Shown here: one piece after another, positions 56,783 to 64,000 of the stretch
How positions within the stretch are numbered: position 1 is the first letter of the stretch
How the letters are laid out: every line of letters starts with the position of its first letter
Source of the DNA: JANXXV01 sp040002435
GTDB taxonomy: Bacteria > Acidobacteriota > Terriglobia > Bryobacterales > Bryobacteraceae
DNA: 64,000 nucleotides
Direction: 5' to 3'
NCBI GenBank assembly: GCA_040002435.1
Contig: JBDUEM010000002.1
Location: 20,736 to 84,735 of the forward strand
Made by a program: the position numbers and the translations under genes
The notes under the pieces: model-generated
The model's input: only the letters and a program-made list of their open reading frames with translations
Database searches by the model: none
What the model was told of the DNA's origin: nothing

Positions 56783-59700
56783 TTAGAACCGGAACCTCAG
56801 AGACATGGAAACCGTCCGCATGCCGGCGGCGTTCGTGGCGAGTCCATAGTTGTTTGCGTTTAAGACAGTGCCGATGCTGGTGATGTTCACCGCGTTCAGA
56901 AAGTTCGTGGAATCCACCCGGAACTCAAGACGCCGCCGGTCGTCACCCATGCGGAAGGATCGCCCCAGGCCGATGTTCATGGTAAATGTGCTGGGGCCAG
57001 TTATGGTGTTGCGCCCGGCATCGCCGAAGAAACCGGGTCTCGGAACGGCGAAGGCAAGTGGATTGAAATAACCGGAGCCATCGTCAACAGGCAGCCCCGT
57101 GGAATCGGCGCGCCCGCTGCCTACCGATCCCGTGCCGCCGGAGTTGGATTGATTGCCCAGCACCCGCGCGGTGAACGGGCTGCCCGAGCTCGCGTTGACT
57201 GCTCCGCTGATGGTCCAATCCGCCAGCATCTTGCTGGTGAAAGCATTGCTGCTATGAAACGTTCCGTTCTGACCGAATGGCGAAGTCACTATATAGTTGA
57301 GCGCCAGAACATGGCGGCGGTCAAAGCTGGAAAGGCCGCGCTCCGCGGCAAGGTCCTGATCGTTCTGCGCCACCGTCGCTCCGCCGCCGCCAAAAGTAGA
57401 GGCGTTGTCGATGGACTTCGAATATGTATAGGAAAGGTTCGCCGATAGACCCCGCCGGAAGCGCCGCGTCAGCCGCAGATTTCCGGAGTGGTAGATGGAG
57501 TTACCTTCCGCCGATTCGTAGGTGAAGCCCACCGCGTTTCCGATCCGGCGCCGCTCTTCGGCGGACAGTGGAGATCCGGGCGCGGCGCGATTCGGCGACC
57601 GCTCGATGTCCAGCCGCGTTCCCTTGGTTCCCAGGTAGCTTCCTTCGATCACAAGGGAATGGGGAAGCCCCTTTTGAGCCGAAAAATTCCAGGTCTGCGC
57701 ATATCCGGTAAGATACCCGCGATCGATGGCATAGGTGTTGAGAATCGTCTGCTGCACGGGTTGTGCGATGAAGCCGGTGGCCAGCGTGAGAGGCACCGCG
57801 GTGCTGGTGGTAACCGTGGAAGATTGTGCAAACGGAGGCTGCGATGCAAGGCGGGCCGGGAACTGATTGAAGATGGAGCCGTTGTAATAGATACCGTATC
57901 CGGTACGGATGAGAAGATCTTTCTTGGGCCATGGCTTCCAGGCAATGCCGATCCGTGGCGAGACGTTGTTCTTATCCGGATTGATGAGTCCCGCCGGAAA
58001 TTTTCCGCTGTAGGGACCGGTCGCGTCGGGCGTGACAACAGCTACTCCGGTGAATCCCGGCGCAATGTCCAGGTTCGCAATGCGATTGTATTTTTCCGTC
58101 AGGGGCGCAAAGTATTCGTAGCGCACTCCCAGATTGAGGCTGAGGTTTGCACGCACTTTGAAGTCATCCACGAAGTATGCGTTGTAGACGTTGCCCCGAT
58201 AGTAGTTGCTGGTACTGCCATAGCGGATGGAGCTCGATTGCGGCGCGCCCAGCAGAAAGTCGGCAAAGTCGAAGCCCGTGCCCGAAACAGGTTGGCCGCT
58301 GGCGTCGAACTGGCTGGTAAGCAGGCCGCTGAAGGTGAACGATCCCCGGCCATTGGAATCCGTGCGGGTGTTCAACTGAACTCTGCGATACTCGCCGCCG
58401 AAGGTGAACGTCTCGCGCCCTTTCACGTACGTGATGCCGTCAGTGACCGAAGAAGTTTGATTGCGCACCAGGATGGGGCTGGCGTCGGACAGGCTGCCGA
58501 AATTGGTGAAGCTGAGGTTCGGTGGGCCGTTGTTAATGGGGTCGCTGGAAGTTCCTTGAATCCCAAGAGCGGCGGCGACATTTGCCCCGTAGGCGAAGAA
58601 GGGTAGAGTCTCGTTGGTGCTGCGGCTCAGGCTCCAGCGAAGATTGTTAATCAGACGGTTGGTGAAGTTATGGGTCCAGCCGATATTCCCGCTGAGGCCG
58701 TTGCCATCCTGCGCATCGGTAAACTGATACAACTGCGCTCCGGTCCCGTTGCGGAACTGGAACGACGACCCAAAATCAATGCGGTCCTTCCGGGTGATGG
58801 ATTGATTCACGCGCAAGCTCAGGTTCTGACTGTTCTGGCGCACTGACGTAACATAGCGGTAATTTTGAATTCCCGTGGACTGATTCGGAGATGGAATGTA
58901 GCCGAGCAATCCCGCGGCGATGGGGCTGATGCGAGAGGCCGGAATTTTATCGCCGGGAAAAGGAGCGCCAGTGGTGGGGTCGTAAATCACCACGGGTCCG
59001 TTGACGTGCGATTGCGAGAAATCCCCCAGCCGCTCGATCGAAGTGGGAACAGTGGAAAGAGAATCGAAGGGATTGGAGCTGGTTGTGCCGGAATAGTTGA
59101 GGAAGAAAAATGTCTTCTCGGCCTTGATGATGTGCGGGATGACTAGCGGTCCGCCCACTGAGATACCGTAGCGGCTCTGTGAATAGGAAGCCTTATCTGC
59201 CTTCACACCCGTTAGTGAATAGGGTCTGGCATCGAACGCCGAATCATGCAACGAGTAAGACACCATGCCGCGAATGGTATTGCGGCCGCGGTTGATCCGA
59301 TTACCGAAGTTACCGTTGCGGGCTATTTGTCCGCCTGGACCTCCTGGCCCTCCACGCCGGCCGCCACCTGGACCACCGAATCCACCTGGACCACCCCGTC
59401 CACCACCGCCGAATCCGCCTCCTGGCCCTCCACGTCCGCCTCCACCGCCGAAGCCGCCTCCTCCAGGTCCGCCACCGCCTGCCTGTGGGCCTCCGAATCC
59501 AGGAATCGCGCTACCGTCAGCCGCGCCCAGGCTGCCTTCGCCGCCGCGCATCTGCTCCATACGAGCCCGCGCGAAGACGTCTTCCTGTGGAATCTCCTGC
59601 ACGCCCCGGCTTACGCTACCGGAAACCAGGAACGAATCGCCGCTATCGGGCGTGGCAGCCGCCGCTGCATTTTCGGCGGTAGGCGCTACCAGGGTGGCCA

Positions 59701-60076
59701 ACTCCGCCATATTCGCGCTCTGATTCAGATTCAGATTCTGAAAACCACCACGGCCGGCGGGCCCGCGTTGCGCGGGTCTGGGGCGCAATTCCAAGGTCCA
59801 ATCTTTGTTCACCGCATCGGCGGCAACAGCGGCCGTGCCTTTTTGCGAAACGAAGCCAAACATCTGGATTTCCATCTGCCAATCGCCCGGCGGCAGGTCT
59901 GCGAACTGGAAGCGGCCCGACTCATCCGTAACGGCGGTGAGCACTTTTCCATTCTGGGAAGCGGTAACGGTTGCACCGGGGATAGGCTGGTTCGCCGATC
60001 TCACCACGCCTGTATACGGCGCGGCTGATAGAAGACCACCTGACAACAAGAGCAATGGAAAAACACTGCGCTGCAT
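56783..60076 (-). CDS. TonB-dependent outer-membrane receptor with carboxypeptidase-like N-domain and Gly-rich insert
   Basis: The protein has 1097 aa from the ATG at 60076; the open frame extends to 60583 but that part overlaps malate synthase in another frame. It has a signal peptide, a carboxypeptidase-regulatory-like domain (about 20-100: YTGVVRSANQPIPGATVTA), a Gly-rich segment (about 195-250), a plug-like region (about 255-390), and a barrel ending in SMSLRFRF, a proper outer-membrane terminal signal. It probably imports a large substrate such as glycan fragments or siderophores; ligand unknown. It heads a two-gene unit with the VWA protein. Confidence 0.9.
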   Translation of the reverse strand: MQRSVFPLLLLSGGLLSAAPYTGVVRSANQPIPGATVTASQNGKVLTAVTDESGRFQFADLPPGDWQMEIQMFGFVSQKGTAAVAADAVNKDWTLELRPRPAQRGPAGRGGFQNLNLNQSANMAELATLVAPTAENAAAAATPDSGDSFLVSGSVSRGVQEIPQEDVFARARMEQMRGGEGSLGAADGSAIPGFGGPQAGGGGPGGGGFGGGGGRGGPGGGFGGGGRGGPGGFGGPGGGRRGGPGGPGGQIARNGNFGNRINRGRNTIRGMVSYSLHDSAFDARPYSLTGVKADKASYSQSRYGISVGGPLVIPHIIKAEKTFFFLNYSGTTSSNPFDSLSTVPTSIERLGDFSQSHVNGPVVIYDPTTGAPFPGDKIPASRISPIAAGLLGYIPSPNQSTGIQNYRYVTSVRQNSQNLSLRVNQSITRKDRIDFGSSFQFRNGTGAQLYQFTDAQDGNGLSGNIGWTHNFTNRLINNLRWSLSRSTNETLPFFAYGANVAAALGIQGTSSDPINNGPPNLSFTNFGSLSDASPILVRNQTSSVTDGITYVKGRETFTFGGEYRRVQLNTRTDSNGRGSFTFSGLLTSQFDASGQPVSGTGFDFADFLLGAPQSSSIRYGSTSNYYRGNVYNAYFVDDFKVRANLSLNLGVRYEYFAPLTEKYNRIANLDIAPGFTGVAVVTPDATGPYSGKFPAGLINPDKNNVSPRIGIAWKPWPKKDLLIRTGYGIYYNGSIFNQFPARLASQPPFAQSSTVTTSTAVPLTLATGFIAQPVQQTILNTYAIDRGYLTGYAQTWNFSAQKGLPHSLVIEGSYLGTKGTRLDIERSPNRAAPGSPLSAEERRRIGNAVGFTYESAEGNSIYHSGNLRLTRRFRRGLSANLSYTYSKSIDNASTFGGGGATVAQNDQDLAAERGLSSFDRRHVLALNYIVTSPFGQNGTFHSSNAFTSKMLADWTISGAVNASSGSPFTARVLGNQSNSGGTGSVGSGRADSTGLPVDDGSGYFNPLAFAVPRPGFFGDAGRNTITGPSTFTMNIGLGRSFRMGDDRRRLEFRVDSTNFLNAVNITSIGTVLNANNYGLATNAAGMRTVSMSLRFRF
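59330..59495 (-). repeat. Low-complexity Gly/Pro-coding DNA in the first TonB receptor
   Basis: A run of about 165 bp of CC(A/T)CC-rich + strand DNA encodes repeated G-G-x-G-G-P units between the N-terminal domain and the plug. It looks like an array that changes by slippage, without a fixed period. Confidence 0.7.
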
Positions 60077-60158
60077 GATAGAGTCCAAGGAAGTGACGGT
60101 CCTGCCAGGCCCCAATGTTACTAAGGCCTCCTGATTGCATAAAATACAGAAGACACAA

Positions 60159-61724
60159 ATGATCACAAACGTAGAAGGCCTGACAATCGAGACCAGCGTG
60201 ACCGGTGAGTACCTGAGGATCTTAACACCCGAAGCGCTGAAATTCCTCACCACCCTATCGAGAAACTTTGAAGCCAGACGGCTGGGTCTCCTGGAACGGC
60301 GGATTGCGCGCCAGCAGGAGATCGAACACGGTGCTTTGCCTTCGTTCCTGCCGGAGACTGTGCATGTCCGCGAATCGGACTGGACGGTGGCGCCGATTCC
60401 CGCGGACTTGCTCGACCGGCGTGCCGAGATAACCGGCCCGGTGGACCGGAAGATGATGATCAATGCCTTGAATTGCGGCGCCAATGTATTCATGGCCGAT
60501 CTCGAAGATGCCAACTCGCCGGGCTGGGACAACAACATCCAGGGCCAGATTAATCTGCAGGACGCGGTGAACGGCACCATCACTTTTGTGAACCCCGACG
60601 GGAAGAATTACAAACTGGCGGACAAGGTTGCCACCCTGCTGGTACGGCCCCGCGGCTGGCATCTGGTAGAGAAGCACGTCCTGGTAGATGGCAGTCCCAT
60701 TTCAGGTTCGCTCTTCGACTTTGGTTTGTACTTCTTCCATAACGCCAAGGCACTGCTGGCCAAAGGTTCCGGCCCCTACTTCTATTTGCCGAAACTGGAA
60801 AACCACATGGAAGCCCGCTTGTGGAACGACGTCTTTATCCTCGCGCAGGACGAACTGGGCGTACCGCGAGGTTCCATCCGCGCCACGGTTCTGATTGAAA
60901 CCATTCTGGCAGCGTTTCAAATGGACGAAATTCTCTACGAACTACGCGACCATTCGGCCGGCTTGAACTGCGGGCGCTGGGACTACATTTTCAGCTTCAT
61001 CAAGAAGTTCAGCAGCCGTCCGGATTTCGTATTGCCGAATCGCGCCCTGGTCTCGATGGACCGGCATTTCCTCGATTCCTACGTCCGCCTGCTGATTAAG
61101 ACCTGCCACCGCCGCGGGATTCATGCCATGGGCGGAATGGCCGCACAGATTCCCATCAAGGGTGATCCGGAAGCGAACGAGAAGGCCTTTGAGAAGGTTC
61201 GGCAGGATAAGTTGCGCGAGGTGAAAGCCGGCCATGACGGGACCTGGCTTGCGCACCCGGCCCTGGTGCCCGTGGCCAAGGAAGTTTTTGACGAGTACAT
61301 GAAGGGACCGAATCAGATTGACAACAAACGGCTCGACGTTCATGTAACGGCCGAGGACCTGTTAAAGGTTCCCGAGGGTGAGATCACAGAACAGGGGCTG
61401 CGCTTGAACATTGATGTGGGAATTCAGTACATGGCCGCCTGGTTGAAGGGCAACGGCGCTGTTCCCATCTACAACCTGATGGAGGATGCTGCCACGGCCG
61501 AGATTTCCAGGTCACAAGTATGGCAGTGGGTGAAACACGGAGCGAAGCTGAACGACGGCCGAACCATCACTGTTGATCTGGTCAGGGAACTAGTGGCGCT
61601 GGAAACGGAAAAGCTGCGGGACAAGCCTGGAATCGCGCTTGCCTCGCAGCTTTTTGAATCCATGATCGCCAAACCGGAGTTTACTGAATTCCTGACTCTG
61701 GTTGGGTACGACTACATCGCCTGA
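60159..61724 (+). CDS. aceB: Malate synthase A
   Basis: This 521-aa cytoplasmic enzyme condenses glyoxylate and acetyl-CoA to malate (glyoxylate shunt). ANVFMADLEDANSPGWDN is the family's active-site strand, followed by LLVRPRGWHLVEKHVL, FYLPKLENHMEARLW and the RGSIRATVLIE segment; VPEGEITEQGLRLNIDVGIQYMAAWL is the C-terminal segment that holds the catalytic Asp. An ATG at 60159 gives the normal length (E. coli 533); a TTG at 60135 is another in-frame start. Isocitrate lyase is not in the window. The gene is convergent with the second TonB receptor, 2 bp apart. Confidence 0.95.
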   Translation: MITNVEGLTIETSVTGEYLRILTPEALKFLTTLSRNFEARRLGLLERRIARQQEIEHGALPSFLPETVHVRESDWTVAPIPADLLDRRAEITGPVDRKMMINALNCGANVFMADLEDANSPGWDNNIQGQINLQDAVNGTITFVNPDGKNYKLADKVATLLVRPRGWHLVEKHVLVDGSPISGSLFDFGLYFFHNAKALLAKGSGPYFYLPKLENHMEARLWNDVFILAQDELGVPRGSIRATVLIETILAAFQMDEILYELRDHSAGLNCGRWDYIFSFIKKFSSRPDFVLPNRALVSMDRHFLDSYVRLLIKTCHRRGIHAMGGMAAQIPIKGDPEANEKAFEKVRQDKLREVKAGHDGTWLAHPALVPVAKEVFDEYMKGPNQIDNKRLDVHVTAEDLLKVPEGEITEQGLRLNIDVGIQYMAAWLKGNGAVPIYNLMEDAATAEISRSQVWQWVKHGAKLNDGRTITVDLVRELVALETEKLRDKPGIALASQLFESMIAKPEFTEFLTLVGYDYIA

Positions 61725-61726
61725 CG

Positions 61727-64000
61727 TCAGAACGAAAAGCGAAGTTGCAAGTCGATCCGGCGGTTATTGGCTGATCCACCGCCACCGCCGGGTCCGCCGA
61801 AGCCGCCACCAGCGATCGAATTCGATAGGCCGAAGTTCGGGGAACTCAGGTCGCCAATCGGCGGGCCAGGGTTCACGTGGTTGAGAATGTTACGGCCGGA
61901 AACGGACAGATTCAGAGTGTAACGCTTCCCGCTGCTGCCTCCGTCGAACCCACCGCGGCCGCCACCGCCGCCCATGCGCATTCCACCGCCGCCCGGACCG
62001 CCACCGCGGCCGCCGCCACCGCCGCCGCGCATGCCGCCACCGCCCGGGCCGCCGTCGCCGACCGAACCGCCGCTTGTCGTCTTCTCACCGAAGCCCCAGG
62101 TGCGTCCCACACGGAGATTTACCGTGAACTGACCCGGACCCTGCCCATAGTTTCTGGGGATGATGGGAGAACCCGCAACCGGATTCGTGTCGAACACTCC
62201 AAAGGCCGTCGTAATCGGATGAAGTGTCGAAGCAGTTGCAAAAGCCGGGCGGTCAGTCAACTGCAAGTCGCCGTTGATGTCTTGACCGGTGGTGATGTTG
62301 AAGGGCGAGCCCGAACTGGCAATCACGAACGGACTGAATCGAATTCCGTATTTCGTAGCTATGGATCCACCCAGGACAAAGCGGTTCCGGACGTCAATAG
62401 ATGACCGGCCGTATTCGGAACTGGTGTCGTACTGATTGGCAGGGAAAGATCCCGCGCCATCCGTATCGCTCTTCGCGCTATTGAGGACGTAGAAAGTGAA
62501 TATCGTGATCTTGGGATTGATACGGCTGTTCAGATTCACAATCATCTGATTCTGATTTAACCGGCCGTTGCTCTCATACTCATAGAGGCTGGTCACGGTG
62601 TTTAGCACGCCGGGTTGTGACCTGGTAATCACAGTGCCCGGCGGTGGCGCACTGATGTTACGGGACCGAAGCATATGAAGAGCGTGTGAACGGGTGTACG
62701 TTACCGCCACCGTCGTGTTCTTGGGCAATTGCCGCTCCACACCAATTGCGCTTTGCATGATGTAGGGGGCGCGCAAATCACTTTCAAACTTACGAATGGT
62801 TTGACCGGCCTGCTGCGCTCCCAGAGATGCCGGAGTGGGAATGAGCGGATAGAAGTCCGGGTTGAAGACCGTGTATTGCTGTTGCAGGATTCCGTTCTGG
62901 CGGATGGTGGAGAGCGTCAGACTCTCGGAGACGCGGTCATAGAACATCCCGAATCCACCGCGGATGACGGTCTTTCCGGCCTTGCCGCCCTTCGACCCGG
63001 GAGCATAAGCAAATCCAACACGCGGCGCAATGTCCGACCAATCGTGAATGTTGGTCTGGGTCTCGTAACGCAGTCCGAGGCTGAGCGTGAAATTCGGCTT
63101 CCAACGCCAATCGTCCTGCACAAAGATACCGAGGTCTACCTGGTCCACATCAGCGATGGGATTGCCGCCCGAGATAGAGAACTGCGTCGGCCCATAGCCG
63201 AGCGCACGAATCTGCGGGGAAGTGAGTCCCTGCTTCAGCAGCAGCAGAGTCTGCTGGTAGTTCTCGATCGATGAAATCAATCCGCTGGCGCTCTGGATAC
63301 CGCCAAACGTGTAGGTGCCTCCGAAGTTCTGCGGCGAAGTATTGTTGTTCGTTACGCTGCGGACCCTTCCGCCGAACTTGAAAGCATGAGTTCCATGAGT
63401 CATGGAAACAATGTCTGTAACTTCGAAGTGATCCGCCCCGCTGAAGGATTTACCAACCTGAGCGCCGCCGCCGTTGAAGGAGCCAATGACACTCAAACTC
63501 GGATCGGAGCTGAGCGCAGTCTGGTAGTTATTGATGTTCAGATATTGGAACCGAACCTCGTTGATTGCCCGCGGGCTAAGGACCGCTGTTTCCGTGATCT
63601 GCACCGTGTGTTCCCGCATGCTGGTATCGATTCCGCGGCTGGGGAGCGTCAAGTCACCTAAACCCGAAGACTGGTTGGAGGAGTCCAGAAAACCATAGCG
63701 GCCGACGATGGTGTTATTTGCGTTGATCGCATAGTCGATCCGGGGATTAATATTCAAACGCCGGTGCGGCGTGAGGACTGCCTGCCGAAAGGTCGACTGC
63801 TGCAAATTATCGTCGAGGATGGTCGCGTTAATGGCCGAGTTGTCGTCAATCTCGCGGCGTTCAATGTCCAGGAAGAAGGAGCTCTTCTTGCTAAGCGGAC
63901 CGCCGAAGTTACCGCCATACTGGCGCTGCTGGAAAGAGGGCTTGTTATCGACAAAAGGATTCCGCGAGTTCCAGATCCCGTCACTAAAGCCGAACGAAGC
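61727..64000 (-). CDS. TonB-dependent receptor, N-terminus cut by window edge
   Basis: The frame is open from 64000 to the stop at 61727 (757 visible residues), without the start. The first residues contain NYGGNFGGPLSKKSSFF-type plug text (QYGGNFGGPLSKKSSF), followed by barrel strands with alternating aromatic and polar residues. Unlike the first receptor, the Gly-rich segment (GGSVGDGGPGGGGMRGGGG and so on) lies near the C-terminus, before the last strands; the C-terminal RIDLQLRFSF is the outer-membrane signal. Ligand is unknown. Confidence 0.88.
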   Translation of the reverse strand, partial: ASFGFSDGIWNSRNPFVDNKPSFQQRQYGGNFGGPLSKKSSFFLDIERREIDDNSAINATILDDNLQQSTFRQAVLTPHRRLNINPRIDYAINANNTIVGRYGFLDSSNQSSGLGDLTLPSRGIDTSMREHTVQITETAVLSPRAINEVRFQYLNINNYQTALSSDPSLSVIGSFNGGGAQVGKSFSGADHFEVTDIVSMTHGTHAFKFGGRVRSVTNNNTSPQNFGGTYTFGGIQSASGLISSIENYQQTLLLLKQGLTSPQIRALGYGPTQFSISGGNPIADVDQVDLGIFVQDDWRWKPNFTLSLGLRYETQTNIHDWSDIAPRVGFAYAPGSKGGKAGKTVIRGGFGMFYDRVSESLTLSTIRQNGILQQQYTVFNPDFYPLIPTPASLGAQQAGQTIRKFESDLRAPYIMQSAIGVERQLPKNTTVAVTYTRSHALHMLRSRNISAPPPGTVITRSQPGVLNTVTSLYEYESNGRLNQNQMIVNLNSRINPKITIFTFYVLNSAKSDTDGAGSFPANQYDTSSEYGRSSIDVRNRFVLGGSIATKYGIRFSPFVIASSGSPFNITTGQDINGDLQLTDRPAFATASTLHPITTAFGVFDTNPVAGSPIIPRNYGQGPGQFTVNLRVGRTWGFGEKTTSGGSVGDGGPGGGGMRGGGGGGRGGGPGGGGMRMGGGGGRGGFDGGSSGKRYTLNLSVSGRNILNHVNPGPPIGDLSSPNFGLSNSIAGGGFGGPGGGGGSANNRRIDLQLRFSF
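61935..62060 (-). repeat. Low-complexity Gly/Arg-coding DNA in the second TonB receptor
   Basis: Around 125 bp of CCGCC-rich + strand DNA encodes G-G-G-R/M-G units near the barrel C-terminus; composition resembles the array at 59330-59495 but its position in the protein differs. Confidence 0.7.

Noticed and set aside
60077..60583. Open extension of the first TonB receptor frame
   Set aside because: It is antisense to the malate synthase gene, and the signal peptide begins at the ATG at 60076.
1..64000. CRISPR arrays, prophage or transposon ends
   Set aside because: No regular spaced repeats, integrase, transposase or terminal inverted repeats were found; the repeats seen are short coding arrays.

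Overview
The window is one continuous stretch of bacterial chromosome with moderately high GC. I see no phage genes, transposases, integrases or CRISPR arrays. The gene content points to Acidobacteriota, most likely the Bryobacterales/Solibacter side. Signs of this are three sets of DUF1501 / DUF1549-DUF1553 / DUF1592-DUF1552 secreted proteins, a VWFA-related acidobacterial-type protein, two large TonB-dependent receptors with Gly-rich inserts, and a two-gene egtB-egtD ergothioneine set. This placement is inference from gene families; no 16S gene is present.

Layout. 1-9.3 kb: a secreted serine hydrolase (cut by the window edge), a class B acid phosphatase, a DyP peroxidase with a small co-transcribed partner, a secreted DUF1592 (two CxxCH motifs) / DUF1552 pair with a divergent nucleoside-hydrolase-like protein, and a cold-shock protein. 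9.5-15 kb: a solitary CpaE/TadZ-like protein, tRNA-Lys(UUU), a small zinc-ribbon protein, and a PSD1 (DUF1549/DUF1553)-DUF1501 pair. 15-20.2 kb: a tightly coupled minus-strand operon cobQ-btuF-btuD-btuC-MFS for corrinoid salvage. 20.3-25.9 kb: a BON protein and a YflT-like stress protein, gamma-glutamyltranspeptidase, a 53-aa membrane peptide, and a GMC dehydrogenase with its subunit 3.

25.9-30.3 kb holds the most interesting unit. egtB and egtD (ergothioneine biosynthesis) are translationally coupled to an OpuC-type ABC transporter (ATPase, permease, lipoprotein binding protein) of the family that includes the ergothioneine importer EgtUV. 30.4-43.8 kb: glycogen phosphorylase, a zinc-ribbon protein, a GH-A-type secreted hydrolase with an FG-GAP partner, an M20 dipeptidase, murJ, a C4 zinc-ribbon coiled-coil protein, a heptose-7-phosphate kinase, a D-2-hydroxyacid dehydrogenase that unexpectedly carries a signal peptide and is coupled to a stand-alone pterin-binding (MetH-like) domain, and an EF-G paralogue. 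44-49.5 kb: an MltD-like lytic transglycosylase behind a clear sigma70-type promoter with direct repeats, a histone H1-like Lys/Ala-rich protein, a small Gly-rich protein divergent from a HipA-like kinase, thiO, and a class IV aminotransferase. 49.5-64 kb: a second PSD1-DUF1501 pair (with cytochrome c motif), a zinc-ribbon protein and a secreted isochorismatase-like hydrolase, a TonB receptor followed by a VWA protein, malate synthase A, and a second TonB receptor cut by the window end.

Taken together the region looks like housekeeping plus nutrient-scavenging functions of an aerobic soil heterotroph: corrinoid uptake, thiol-histidine redox buffering, extracellular or periplasmic oxidation, glycogen turnover and outer-membrane receptors.
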